From positions 1-16,279 of the forward strand of contig FR879621.1 of assembly GCA_000434475.1 (NCBI GenBank): a stretch of 16,279 bases of DNA. Direction: 5' to 3'. Position 1 is the first letter of the stretch. Every line of letters begins with the position of its first letter. The translations under genes and the position numbers were made by a program. The notes beneath the pieces were generated by a model that was given only the letters and a program-made list of their open reading frames with translations, searched no databases and had not been told where the DNA came from. The DNA comes from Dialister sp. CAG:486. GTDB lineage: Bacteria; Bacillota; Negativicutes; Veillonellales; Dialisteraceae. Of the stretch, positions 1 to 7,113 are shown one piece after another.

Positions 1-28
1 GTGAAGAAATGAATCCTCATTTCTTCAC
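1..28 (-). terminator. Hairpin, probable terminator of the TonB receptor gene
   Basis: Positions 1-12 and 17-28 form a perfect 12-bp stem (GTGAAGAAATGA / TCATTTCTTCAC) with the loop ATCC. It lies 20 bp past the stop codon of the minus-strand receptor gene. The T-tract expected on the minus strand would fall outside the window, so the terminator call is an inference from position and stem strength. Confidence 0.6.
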
Positions 29-48
29 AGCCCCTTTTTTACCAAACT

Positions 49-2082
49 TTAGAATTTATATTCATACCCGAGCATGTAGTTTCTGCCCTGTGAAATATAA
101 GCAAACGTATCATCACTTGGCGCTGTCACCGTAGTGTAATCTTCTCGACCAAAGAGATTATTGACATGCAGGAAAACCTTGTGCTGTGCGCCTGGAGCAT
201 AGGAAATATCCAGATCTGTGTACAGTGCCGGTTTTACTCTGGTCTTGCCATCATCCTTGGAATTGTATCGATATCCCAGATAGTTTGCCGTTAAAGCACC
301 ATTCCACTTGTCCTTATGATAGCGAATGGCAGAGGTGAATTGCAGGCGGTTATTGATATGAATCCAATCCCCTACATTAAAGTTTTCATCCACACTTCTT
401 TCGGTTGGATTGCTGTACGAGATCCCCCAAGATGTATCCCAAGCATCATTGTGATGAATATCAGCAGAAATTTCGACCCCGGTATTTTTGCTATCCGAAT
501 TGGTGTACTGCATATCTCCGGTAAGAGGGGAAACGCCTTTGATACTCTGGATCGCATCCTTGATATCGTAGTGATAGAGCGCTACTCGCCAGGAGGTTTT
601 CCCCTGGTTCAGCTTGTAGCCCATTTCATAATGAGTGCCATGTTCTGCTTTCAGATCCACGTTCGGTAACATGGCAGCCCCACCAAAAATCTTAGAGAGC
701 TCGGGTAAGCGGAAGGATTTTCCCGCCTTAGCATAGAAGCTGCTCTTGTCATTGATCGTATGCAGGTATTGAATTTCAGGCGTAAATTTATTCTGATTAG
801 TCTGGACAGTATCTGTTGTTTTACCACTGATTACTTCTGTGCTGCTACCAGTGGCACGACGCACGAAGGTTTCTCTGGCGTTAAAAATCATCTGGTCTTT
901 CGGTGTCATATGCCAGTCATAGGAAGCATAAATGGAATACACATCCCTGTTGTATGTCCCAAATTTCGCGGGCTGTGCCGGTCTACCTCCCATTTTCTTC
1001 GTCCCGGCGCTTTTCACATCCATGTCTTCCCGTTTATAAGAGGCTCCGATCAGGAATGTATCATCCCCGCCTGTCTTGAATACCTGCTGCAGGTTCAGAT
1101 TGGTATTATGCCCCTTGCGCCAGCTGTACTGAATATTTTCCTTCACGTTTCCAGTTTTCTTATCGTAGGTCAGCTGGTCATAGTTTCTTTCCTGTGTCCC
1201 ATAGGAGGCAAAGGCAGTGAACCCATTCTGATCATCAAAGTTCAGCAGGAATGTATTGTTATCGTCTTCATACTTTTTCTCCTGATACGGGCTCTTCGTA
1301 TAGGCAGAATCCATCTGCGAAGCGGTATTTTTCGTATTTACATAATTATGGCTAAACTTCCAATGGTCATTGATCGCATAGTTCCAAAAGATTCCTTTAT
1401 CTTCGCCTTTGTTATAGTCATACCAGCGATCCGACGTTTTCCCCATCACCTTCACTTTGGTGGTCGTTGTCATGTGGCTGATTTCGCCCCTGTGCTCGTA
1501 GTAAGCAGACGCATTGAACTTATCTGCTCCGACATTCAGACTATATCTCTGCTTGTCATAATTGCCCGCAGACACTTTCACACTGTTCTGCGTATGGGAG
1601 CGTGTAATAATGTTAATTACGCCGCCGGTTGCCTCCGAGCCATACAGAACAGAACCGCCGCCACGAACTACTTCAATATGATCGATGGCATCAGCACCAA
1701 TATCCTCCAGATTGTACTTCCCATCCTGGTTCATTGGCACTCCATCTACCAAAACCAGCGTTCCTTTATCCACACCACGAATGTCAATCTTGCTCGTCAT
1801 CGTTCCCATGCTGACACCATTTGGCATCTGCGTGCTGGCAAACACGCCCAATGTATTGCGTAAGGCTTCAAATGCACTGCCTGCACCACTCTTTTCGATT
1901 TCTTCTCTGTCTATGACTTCCACAGATGCCGGTGTCTGTAGATCACGGTTTTCTACACGCTGCGCGGTTACCACCACGGGATCCAGTTCGTAGATTTCAG
2001 CCGCATTTACCCCCCCAGAACATACGGTTGTACTCATTAAAAGGGCACCAAGAATGGCAATGCTTAAATTTTTCCCTGACAT
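49..2082 (-). CDS. TonB-dependent outer-membrane receptor
   Basis: This encodes a 677-residue outer-membrane receptor that would import a scarce ligand (iron-siderophore, haem or cobalamin type) using energy from TonB. The start is placed at 2082 rather than at the ATG seven codons upstream, because GAGAGGAG (2091-2098) sits 8 nt before it and a signal peptide begins there (MSGKNLSIAILGALLMS, cleavage near Ala27-Ala28). The mature N-terminus has a TonB-box-like DPVVVTA (35-41). A plug domain follows at about 45-162, with IDIRG, LVDGVPMN and VVRGGGSVLYGSEATGGVINII. The rest is beta-barrel, with an FRLPELSKIF motif in the C-terminal half and a terminal Phe (YKF), as usual for barrels inserted by BamA. 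Length fits the CirA/BtuB/FepA-like families; the ligand cannot be told from sequence alone. It appears monocistronic. A MITE-like element begins 63 bp upstream of the start, and no convincing Fur box or riboswitch was seen. Confidence 0.93.
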   Translation of the reverse strand: MSGKNLSIAILGALLMSTTVCSGGVNAAEIYELDPVVVTAQRVENRDLQTPASVEVIDREEIEKSGAGSAFEALRNTLGVFASTQMPNGVSMGTMTSKIDIRGVDKGTLVLVDGVPMNQDGKYNLEDIGADAIDHIEVVRGGGSVLYGSEATGGVINIITRSHTQNSVKVSAGNYDKQRYSLNVGADKFNASAYYEHRGEISHMTTTTKVKVMGKTSDRWYDYNKGEDKGIFWNYAINDHWKFSHNYVNTKNTASQMDSAYTKSPYQEKKYEDDNNTFLLNFDDQNGFTAFASYGTQERNYDQLTYDKKTGNVKENIQYSWRKGHNTNLNLQQVFKTGGDDTFLIGASYKREDMDVKSAGTKKMGGRPAQPAKFGTYNRDVYSIYASYDWHMTPKDQMIFNARETFVRRATGSSTEVISGKTTDTVQTNQNKFTPEIQYLHTINDKSSFYAKAGKSFRLPELSKIFGGAAMLPNVDLKAEHGTHYEMGYKLNQGKTSWRVALYHYDIKDAIQSIKGVSPLTGDMQYTNSDSKNTGVEISADIHHNDAWDTSWGISYSNPTERSVDENFNVGDWIHINNRLQFTSAIRYHKDKWNGALTANYLGYRYNSKDDGKTRVKPALYTDLDISYAPGAQHKVFLHVNNLFGREDYTTVTAPSDDTFAYISQGRNYMLGYEYKF

Positions 2083-2145
2083 TTCATTTACTCCTCTCAG
2101 CAATAAAGCGTGCTAAGCATAAATCATAAAACGAAAAAACTTTTT

Positions 2146-2312
2146 TAAGGAAACGCAGATTAAAGCGTTGTCTGATCCTATTTGGGGATCTTTATTTCAA
2201 GGCAAGGAATAATCCAATGCGAATTGCGAGGTCATTTGAGAAGGATTATGACAAAGCAGTGAATAAAAATTCTTATAGGATCTGATTCTGCGATCTAATC
2301 AGCGTTCCCTTA
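2146..2312. mobile_element. MITE-like element with imperfect terminal inverted repeats
   Basis: The ends are inverted repeats: TAAGGAAACGCAGATTA (2146-2162) and the complement of 2296-2312, TAAGGGAACGCTGATTA, identical at 15 of 17 positions. Weaker similarity extends inward for about 36 nt, to GATCCTAT on both sides. There is no coding capacity in the 167 bp. TA or TTA flanks both ends and could be a target duplication. Related single ends occur at 3551-3583, 5619-5650 and 7330-7361. The element lies between the receptor gene start and the AT-rich stretch 2313-2436, so it may have separated the gene from its original promoter. A weak TTGACG -35-like box lies at 2402-2407 on the minus strand, without a clear -10. 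Confidence 0.6.
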
Positions 2313-2436
2313 CAATGCAGCTAAACAGACAATTCTTTTATCGTCTTAATTTATACCAAGCACGCCTATAATAGATTACATTTATTTTATCATGGTTATA
2401 CCGTCAATTCAATTGTACGCTTAATTACCCATGCGC

Positions 2437-2469
2437 AAAAAATCCCGCCTTCCTTTAGGAAAGCGGGAT
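2437..2469 (-). terminator. Rho-independent terminator
   Basis: On the minus strand, ATCCCGCTTTCC pairs with GGAAGGCGGGAT across a 3-4 nt loop (one G-U pair), and six T residues follow at once (2442-2437). It would end transcription from the DUF3298 gene, which stops about 270 bp upstream, and insulate the TonB receptor gene. Confidence 0.8.
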
Positions 2470-2739
2470 GACGACATCAGCCGTCGTATTTCACGACCTG
2501 AGTTATAGTGATTTACGAAAATATAATACATAAAACGACTAACAGTATTTTTCTAAAAGGATGCTCCGAACAATTAACCCACGGTGAAACTTTTTTATTA
2601 TACCTTATACATCTTGATAGTACTTGATGACTTTTTCCCTGGATAGTCCTTCGACTTCTTTGAAATCCTGCATATGTCTCATTACGCCAAGCAGTAAAAA
2701 TAGAAAGATTCATTCTCTTCTTACTGCCTGTTCATACTT
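2470..2739. other. Gap between terminator and DUF3298 gene, no intact gene
   Basis: This 270-bp AT-rich stretch has no gene with a usable ribosome binding site. The minus strand holds a 25-codon frame at 2605-2682 (MRHMQDFKEVEGL, then SREKVIKYYQDV and TAA) whose composition looks like the C-terminal end of a protein. A stop codon lies 11 codons before its Met, and no Shine-Dalgarno precedes it. It may be a gene relic; I do not recognise the family. Confidence 0.35.
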
Positions 2740-3375
2740 TTACCATTGATTTTTTCTATTCAGGTATTCAATATACTGAGGTTCAAGTCTTACATAGCAG
2801 TTGCCAAAGCAACCCGCGGCCAATTGATATGGTTGAAAAACTAGGCAAACAGCACCGTTTCCTTCCAAGAAATAATTATCCGGAACCGATTCAACATAGT
2901 CACCATTGATGCCCCTTAATATTTTTCCCCCATAACTATAACTGTGTCCCCCTAAATATTGCTTCAGGTCAGTTAATGTGATCCGAACATAATTTTCAAG
3001 CGGTATACGTTCCCCTGTAGTTTTATCGTAGACTAAATCATAGCTGGTGACATGATTTCCATTTGCCCCATATGGAAGCCGGAGGAAGTACAAAGAGAGT
3101 GACAAAACATCATCATCCTCATAATGTACTGTGTATTTTCCACTGCAAGTATAGTACTTCCCACTTTCGAAGTCACTTCTAAGCTGTCCAACATAGTTCA
3201 TGATGTCACTATTGATAGCATCTTGGGCGCTTTCATTCGCTCCTACCGTTACAACTGGATAGTCTATCTTCCAATTTGTATCTTCTTCATGAAAATTATT
3301 TACTTCTGCAAAGGATACGGTACTCGCACATACACTAATTAAAAGTGCAGCAGCTATTGCTTTAACTTTACTCAT
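2740..3375 (-). CDS. Secreted DUF3298 (RsiV-like) domain protein
   Basis: This 211-residue protein is exported: MSKVKAIAAALLISVCASTVSFA is a typical signal peptide, and no lipobox Cys is at the cleavage site. The rest matches the layout of DUF4163/DUF3298 proteins. An N-terminal half has alternating strands (VVTVGANES, YTVHYEDDDVLSLSL). The DUF3298 part follows, with the hallmarks PYGANGNH (about 100-107), DLVYDKTTGERIPL and near the C-terminus VFQPYQLAAGCFGN. Proteins of this family sit in the cell envelope (RsiV binds lysozyme, PdaC is a deacetylase), but this one has only the shared domain, so its role is unknown. The start is supported by AAGGGAG (3386-3392), 10 nt upstream. It is a lone gene with a terminator at 2437-2469. 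Base composition is AT-richer than the gat operon, which may indicate transfer. Confidence 0.75.
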   Translation of the reverse strand: MSKVKAIAAALLISVCASTVSFAEVNNFHEEDTNWKIDYPVVTVGANESAQDAINSDIMNYVGQLRSDFESGKYYTCSGKYTVHYEDDDVLSLSLYFLRLPYGANGNHVTSYDLVYDKTTGERIPLENYVRITLTDLKQYLGGHSYSYGGKILRGINGDYVESVPDNYFLEGNGAVCLVFQPYQLAAGCFGNCYVRLEPQYIEYLNRKNQW

Positions 3376-3550
3376 AACTTTTTATCTCCCTTCTATTTTA
3401 GTCAAACAGGTTCAGCACTGAGCCTCTAAGATTAGTAATTCCACATTATTACTTTGGCTAGCAATTAAAGCGAATGCCAAACAATACACCTCTAATCTTT
3501 TTATCAAGTGGAGCCACTTTCCCGCTGATATTAAACTTAGGCCAAGTTAG

Positions 3551-3583
3551 CTGATTAAATCACAGAATCAGTGTTTCCTTAAG
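3551..3583. repeat. Single end of the MITE family
   Basis: CTGATTAAATCACAGAATCAG (split as CTGATT, nine bases, AATCAG) can form a 6-bp hairpin and is followed by TGTTTCCTTAAG, the complement of CTTAAGGAAACA. This matches an end of the element at 2146-2312 and the sequence after both DUF1659 genes. No partner end was found nearby, so it is a solo or decayed end. It lies just downstream of the truncated hsdM relic. Confidence 0.5.
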
Positions 3584-3653
3584 TAGGACTTTATTCCTGT
3601 CTATTTTCTTACATCTTTAGGCATTGATTTGTTTCTTTCCCCTTTTAGCTCCG

Positions 3654-3761
3654 TTAGGTGCCACGCAGCTTATTGGCAATGCTCCAGATGAAATTGGCTT
3701 CTTCGCTGATATCTACCGGATTGTCATCCCAAAGTATATCGATCTTCTGCTCATGAGTCAT
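3654..3761 (-). pseudogene. hsdM: 5' relic of a type I restriction methylase gene (hsdM)
   Basis: Thirty-five codons remain. The peptide begins MTHEQKIDILWDDNPVDIS, continues EEANFIWSIANKLRGT and then meets TAA. The stretch FIWSIANKLRG is the conserved N-terminal helix of HsdM, the N6-adenine methylase/modification subunit of type I restriction-modification systems, normally about 500 or more residues. The translation signal is intact: AGGAGG at 3769-3774, 7 nt before ATG. The two stops after LRGT fall where an intact HsdM often has Tyr (T-stop-R-S-stop-K), which looks like decay by substitution, and a mobile-element end lies 71 bp further on. No hsdS or hsdR fragment was found. The family assignment rests on recalled motifs, not a search. 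Confidence 0.7.
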
Positions 3762-3845
3762 TTGAAATCCTCCTATACCCATATGCAAGCTATCATATTG
3801 GATTCTCTATATATGCAAAATTTTAGGTACGGGCAATTTGTTCCC

Positions 3846-4032
3846 AGATCCTTCGACTCATGCCCCGTGTGATTTTCATACGGCTAGAACCCTATCCGGC
3901 TCGCTATGCTCGCCACCTCCCCATGCGGGGAAGGCTTTTCGATTTTTCCCCAAGCCGTCATCCTGAGCGGTCGATAACAGTCTATGTGAAATAATCTTCG
4001 CCAGAAAAGAAGAGGAGTGAGTCGAAGGATCT
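3846..4032. repeat. Composite repeat bounded by 15-bp perfect inverted repeats
   Basis: AGATCCTTCGACTCA (3846-3860) and its exact complement TGAGTCGAAGGATCT (4018-4032) bound a 187-bp block. Inside are a hairpin CCGTGTGA/TCATACGG (about 3873-3891), a minus-strand member of the hairpin-plus-GGCGAGC repeat family (about 3886-3934) and a REP-like GTCATCCTGAGCGG (3957-3970), which also occurs at 5197-5210 with similar following sequence. It has no gene. It could be a nested insertion of one repeat in another or a non-autonomous element. Confidence 0.5.
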
Positions 4033-4930
4033 CCTCGCAAAGCCGCTACTTTTGATGGAGACACCGAAAATATTTTCGCCTGATTTATTTTTACATGCAA
4101 CTGCTGTATCCGACGATCTGGAAGGCGGATTTGACTATTTTCCTCCATCAGCGCATGGATTTTACCCCAAAAGATAGAAAAACGGGGTCTCAAAAAGTCA
4201 AACGAGGCTTTGTGAAAAAAGTGCGCTATTGTATCATATTTCCGAAGAAAAAACAAGGCCGAACAATTATACAAAACGCTAGATGGTGGGGGGGTGACAA
4301 TTTATCAATCAAAAGGTTGTATTTTAAAAACGCTTTGCGACTTGCAATTTTTAGAGCGTAGTTGTAGAATAAAGTCATGAGCTGAGGATGCATCTGTTTG
4401 CAAATCCAAGCCGGGCGGCGACTCCGATTTCGGAATTCTAATGCGCAAGGAATCATACGGAGAGCCGACTGATGGTGAGGATAGATCTGCAGAAGGATCC
4501 GAGGCCATCGGGCAGGCCAAGATGATGTGGACCTTTCTTTCGAAGCCTGCTCAAGGCCCAATCCATGTCAACCCCATAACCCCGGAGAAATCCAATTTGA
4601 CCGCACACTTCCCTGCTGCATGGGAGGGCGTGCCCCGACGATAGCCAAGACGTTCGTACTTCGGTACACTTGACGCCGCCGGCACCGATTCCGAGCATCC
4701 CCTACATTTCAGTAAAGGCGGGCGGTCTTTCCGGGTGTTTTTTTGTGCGACTTCTTCCTATATATAGCGTTTCTCCGCGGTGCGCTATACTATTTCTTAT
4801 CAGAGGAGGGGCCTCTCACTCGAGACGTCGATCGCAGAGGGCCATCCTATTCTTTCCGAAACATTTCATGAATATTCCTCTCTTTGGCTGGCACTGCCTG
4901 CCATGGACTTACACGATAAGGAGACCTACT
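4033..4930. other. Unassigned 0.9-kb region before the DUF2922 gene
   Basis: I see no gene here with a start site and recognisable product. A minus-strand open frame across about 4034-4274 contains a protein-like stretch (HALMEENSQIRLPDRRIQQL) that may be a relic. The plus-strand frame 4441-4644 begins MRKESYGEP but has no clear ribosome site and no family I can name. A seven-G run lies at 4288-4294. Near 4763-4789 the inverted repeat TATAGCG/CGCTATA overlaps a possible -10 box TATACT (4786-4791), which could be the promoter or operator of the downstream DUF2922 gene, although no good -35 is seen. Confidence 0.4.
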
Positions 4931-5149
4931 ATGGCGACCAATACAAAAATGCTTGAACTGACTTTCAACGTCGAAGGCGGACGTTCTATGATTCTTTCCA
5001 TCCCTTCTCCGAAGGAGGATCTCACTTTGGCTACGGTGAAGGAGAAGGCGGCTCTCATCATCCCTGTGCTGGAGTCTTCCTCCGGTGCTCCCATCACGTC
5101 TCTGAAGAGCGCGAAGATCGTAGAAACCAGCGCTACCGTGCTGGAATAG
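4931..5149 (+). CDS. DUF2922 family small protein
   Basis: This is a 72-residue protein with no signal peptide or membrane segment. The sequence MLELTFNVEGGRSMILSIPS, then PKEDLTLATVKEKAALII and a closing stretch SLKSAKIVETSATVLE, fits DUF2922, a Firmicutes family of about 70 residues with unknown function. The start is at 4931, not at an upstream in-frame Met, because AAGGAGA (4918-4924) lies 6 nt before it. The following DUF1659 gene, 247 bp downstream on the same strand, is the usual neighbour of this family in Firmicutes (from memory). The pair is very likely functionally linked, but no role is established. Confidence 0.8.
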   Translation: MATNTKMLELTFNVEGGRSMILSIPSPKEDLTLATVKEKAALIIPVLESSSGAPITSLKSAKIVETSATVLE

Positions 5150-5396
5150 GGATTCGGAGTGACTGGTATACCGCCTTCGAGCATCACCCCGTTTCGTCAT
5201 CCTGAGCGGCGAGAAACGTCATATGTGAGATAACGAATGCCAGAACATCTGCGACCTCGTCATCGATCTCGGTGAAACCGTCACCTTCATTCCCCATTCC
5301 TCATTCGAGCAGAGCTTTCATTCATGGGCAAGGGGCAGCACGCCCCCTTCCCCTATCTCTGCACCCATTTTTATTTCTTATAAGGAGAATACTACT
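5150..5396. repeat. Intergenic region with a REP-like repeat
   Basis: Between the DUF2922 and DUF1659 genes, GTCATCCTGAGCGG (5197-5210) and the bases after it resemble 3957-4005 (TATGTGA, ATAA, GCCAGAA), so the two are copies of one repeat. AGGGGC and GCCCCCT near 5331-5353 can form a hairpin. No gene or clear terminator was found between the two genes, so they could be co-transcribed. Confidence 0.4.
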
Positions 5397-5618
5397 ATGG
5401 CTATTCAAAATAAACTTGTCGATATGAAACTGCAGATCCGCGTGGAAGATACTTCTACGGGAGAAACAAAGGTGAAGAATCTGAACTTCACACGCATCAA
5501 GTGCGCGGCGACGAATGATGAGCTGTATGCGGCGGCGAATGCGATCGCCGCGCTGCAGTCCCGTCCGCTGTCGGGCATCCGCACGGTGGCGACCGGCGAT
5601 CTGGCTGACGCCGGCTAG
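5397..5618 (+). CDS. DUF1659 family small protein, copy A
   Basis: This 73-residue protein is soluble and unexported. The N-terminal strand pair MKLQIRVEDTSTGETKVKNL, the core FTRIKCAATNDELYAAANAI and the C-terminal helix with AALQSRPLSGIRTV fit DUF1659, a Firmicutes family of about 70 residues and unknown function that is commonly encoded beside DUF2922. AAGGAG (5382-5387), 9 nt ahead, supports the start. A MITE-family end follows the stop, then a strong terminator. Compared with copy B at 7114, it has two extra codons and an intact ribosome site, so it is probably the working gene. Confidence 0.85.
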   Translation: MAIQNKLVDMKLQIRVEDTSTGETKVKNLNFTRIKCAATNDELYAAANAIAALQSRPLSGIRTVATGDLADAG

Positions 5619-5653
5619 TTAGGGAAACGCTGATTCAATCACAGAATCAGAAC

Positions 5654-5691
5654 AAAAACCGTCCTGCAATCATTGGTAGGACGGTTTTTTT
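5654..5691 (+). terminator. Rho-independent terminator after DUF1659 copy A
   Basis: AAAAACCGTCCT (5654-5665) pairs with AGGACGGTTTTT across a 12-nt loop, and the T-run extends to 5691. The A-run on the left would let it work on the minus strand too. It is identical to the terminator after copy B. Confidence 0.85.
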
Positions 5692-5744
5692 CTTCATCCC
5701 CGTATCGTCATTTCGAGCGAAGTCGAGAAATCTTTCTTGCACAT

Positions 5745-6002
5745 CGGTTTCTCGAGATGTCTCATAGTCTCCTCCTATGGAAATAAAAATTAAACGGTAT
5801 TAAAGAGCTAAGGCGGCTGATCTTCTGCCAGACTTCTGTATATGATTTTTTCCATATACTTCTTTGCGCCCTTATTAAGTGATACGCATCATAAATACCT
5901 GTTTCATTATACATTAACGCCATACGATTAGGCAATAATTAACTACATCTAATAGTTACTTCATTTTATAATTATGTTAATATTCAATTCTGCTTATTTT
6001 AG
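5745..6002. other. AT-rich region upstream of the secreted-protein gene
   Basis: There is no gene here. On the minus strand, AGGAGG (5771-5776) stands 5 nt before ATG (5765-5763), but the frame runs into the REP-like repeat and stops at 5694 after 23 codons, so it looks like an orphaned start of a lost gene. GTATATG/CATATAC (5838-5859) is a small hairpin. The rest is plain AT-rich sequence. Confidence 0.4.
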
Positions 6003-6031
6003 CTGACTTTAAAGTCGAAAACAACTATAAT
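6003..6031 (+). promoter_or_regulatory. Sigma-70-type promoter with palindrome, for the 309-residue secreted protein
   Basis: A perfect -10 box TATAAT (6026-6031) lies 17 nt after CTGACT (6003-6008), which matches TTGACA at four positions. The perfect 12-bp palindrome GACTTTAAAGTC (6005-6016) overlaps the -35 box and spacer, a usual place for a repressor operator. Transcription would start near 6038, leaving a leader of about 134 nt before the start codon at 6172. Confidence 0.5.
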
Positions 6032-6171
6032 CGCGCCCGCAAGTCAAGCTATAAATAAAGCCATTCATACCAATCCGGGAATTTTCTGAACTACAAATTT
6101 CTAAAAAATGTAGTAGAATAATAATCAAAGTTCGAGCAGGCGAATAGCCTTTTTCAATGAGGAGATTTGAA

Positions 6172-7101
6172 ATGAACAAAAAATCGTTATTCATTGCATT
6201 GACTACATCTGTACTGATTGGAAGCAGCACTCTTACCATGCCGGTAGAAGCAGGATGGCTCGATAAGATCGGAGCCATCGCGCAAGGAATAGGCGCCATC
6301 CGAGCGCATAATCAAAACAAAGTAGATAAGTTGCAGGAAAACAGGATCGAATCTTATGGTGAACGGCAGTATCTTTACTCAGAAAGGATGCAGGGAAAGA
6401 ATATCCTTACCTGCGAGACAGCCAAAGGAACTCCATTCCTCATCAAAGCATATGATAATTATTTTGAGATTCTCTCTGGGGATGGCAGCAGTAAATTATA
6501 TACCAGTGAAAGTTTGAATGTCGACTTTGGTGGCCGTTATTTCATCAATGAAGTAAAAGCATCCGCTCCTGACACAAGACTATGGACTATTATCTATGAT
6601 TGCAACGGGAACAGCCGTGCTAAATACGGTTTTTGGCTTATAGGTACTCGAAAAAACAGACTGGAAATATATATTACACCTACAAAGATGAAGGAGCTCG
6701 GCATGCCACTCCCCGATACCGGAAACTGGTCCACAGCTAAAGGAAGCCATAACTTGTATCTCTGGGCAGAAAACGGTGTCTTAAAGATGGATTACGCTTT
6801 TGAATTTTGGCCGCCTGATGTAAGTCATGCGGAAGCCTGGTGGATCCTTGACAAAACAGCTGAGATTGCATGGGATTCCCAAAAGCAGGCATTTTGTTTT
6901 ACCAATATCCAAAATGTCGGTAATATGAAAGTCGACCGAGAGTCTGCAGCTGCTGATCGATGTTACTGGGAACCGATGACGGATGAGGAAATGGAGTACT
7001 ACAAGACTGAACTTCAAGCTTATAGAGAACAGCATACAAATTACGTTGGACGCGTCAATAAATCTTATCACGATCTGACGGGGCAAAATCTGCCGTATTA
7101 A
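6172..7101 (+). CDS. Secreted protein of unknown function
   Basis: This 309-residue protein is exported by a signal peptide (MNKKSLFIALTTSVLIGS, cleavage after PVEA at residue 27). The start at 6172 is chosen over the Met five codons upstream because GAGGAG (6159-6164) sits 7 nt before it. The mature protein begins with a short helical, basic stretch (GWLDKIGAIAQGIGAIRAHN) and continues as a mainly beta-type domain rich in Trp and Tyr (YFEILSGDG, LWTIIYDCNG, YGFWLIGTRKNRLEIYI, FEFWPPDVSHAEAWWILD). A charged, helical C-terminal tail follows (DEEMEYYKTELQAYREQH). I do not recognise a family or catalytic motif. The gene is AT-richer than its neighbours and lies exactly between two copies of the DUF1659 block. 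Its stop codon TAA falls at the left border of copy B, so its 3' end may have been shaped by the duplication. Confidence 0.75.
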   Translation: MNKKSLFIALTTSVLIGSSTLTMPVEAGWLDKIGAIAQGIGAIRAHNQNKVDKLQENRIESYGERQYLYSERMQGKNILTCETAKGTPFLIKAYDNYFEILSGDGSSKLYTSESLNVDFGGRYFINEVKASAPDTRLWTIIYDCNGNSRAKYGFWLIGTRKNRLEIYITPTKMKELGMPLPDTGNWSTAKGSHNLYLWAENGVLKMDYAFEFWPPDVSHAEAWWILDKTAEIAWDSQKQAFCFTNIQNVGNMKVDRESAAADRCYWEPMTDEEMEYYKTELQAYREQHTNYVGRVNKSYHDLTGQNLPY

Positions 7102-7113
7102 CGAAATTGTACT

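Larger units (their letters stand above)
5381..5744 (+). repeat. Direct repeat copy A (DUF1659 gene, terminator, REP-like end)
   Basis: This block, from the ribosome site TAAGGAG through the DUF1659 gene, its terminator and a REP-like sequence, is repeated at 7099-7455. The last 183 bp (5562-5744 against 7273-7455) are identical. The first half differs at about a dozen positions plus a 6-bp deletion in copy B. Identity stops abruptly after GCACAT. The intervening 1.35 kb carries a secreted-protein gene. Confidence 0.9.

Noticed and set aside
760..1863. A 367-codon plus-strand open frame
   Set aside because: It is antisense to the TonB receptor gene, and its translation has no domain or signal that makes sense.
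2605..2682. A 25-codon minus-strand gene
   Set aside because: It has no ribosome site and no recognised family; it is noted only as a possible relic.
4269..4303. TATAAT and TTGTCA on the minus strand as a promoter
   Set aside because: The spacing of 23 nt is too long for a sigma-70 promoter, and no gene follows.
4441..4644. A 67-codon frame starting MRKESYGE, which recalls short frames annotated near group II introns
   Set aside because: No reverse transcriptase, domain V or intron boundary could be shown, so the resemblance is too weak to report as a feature.
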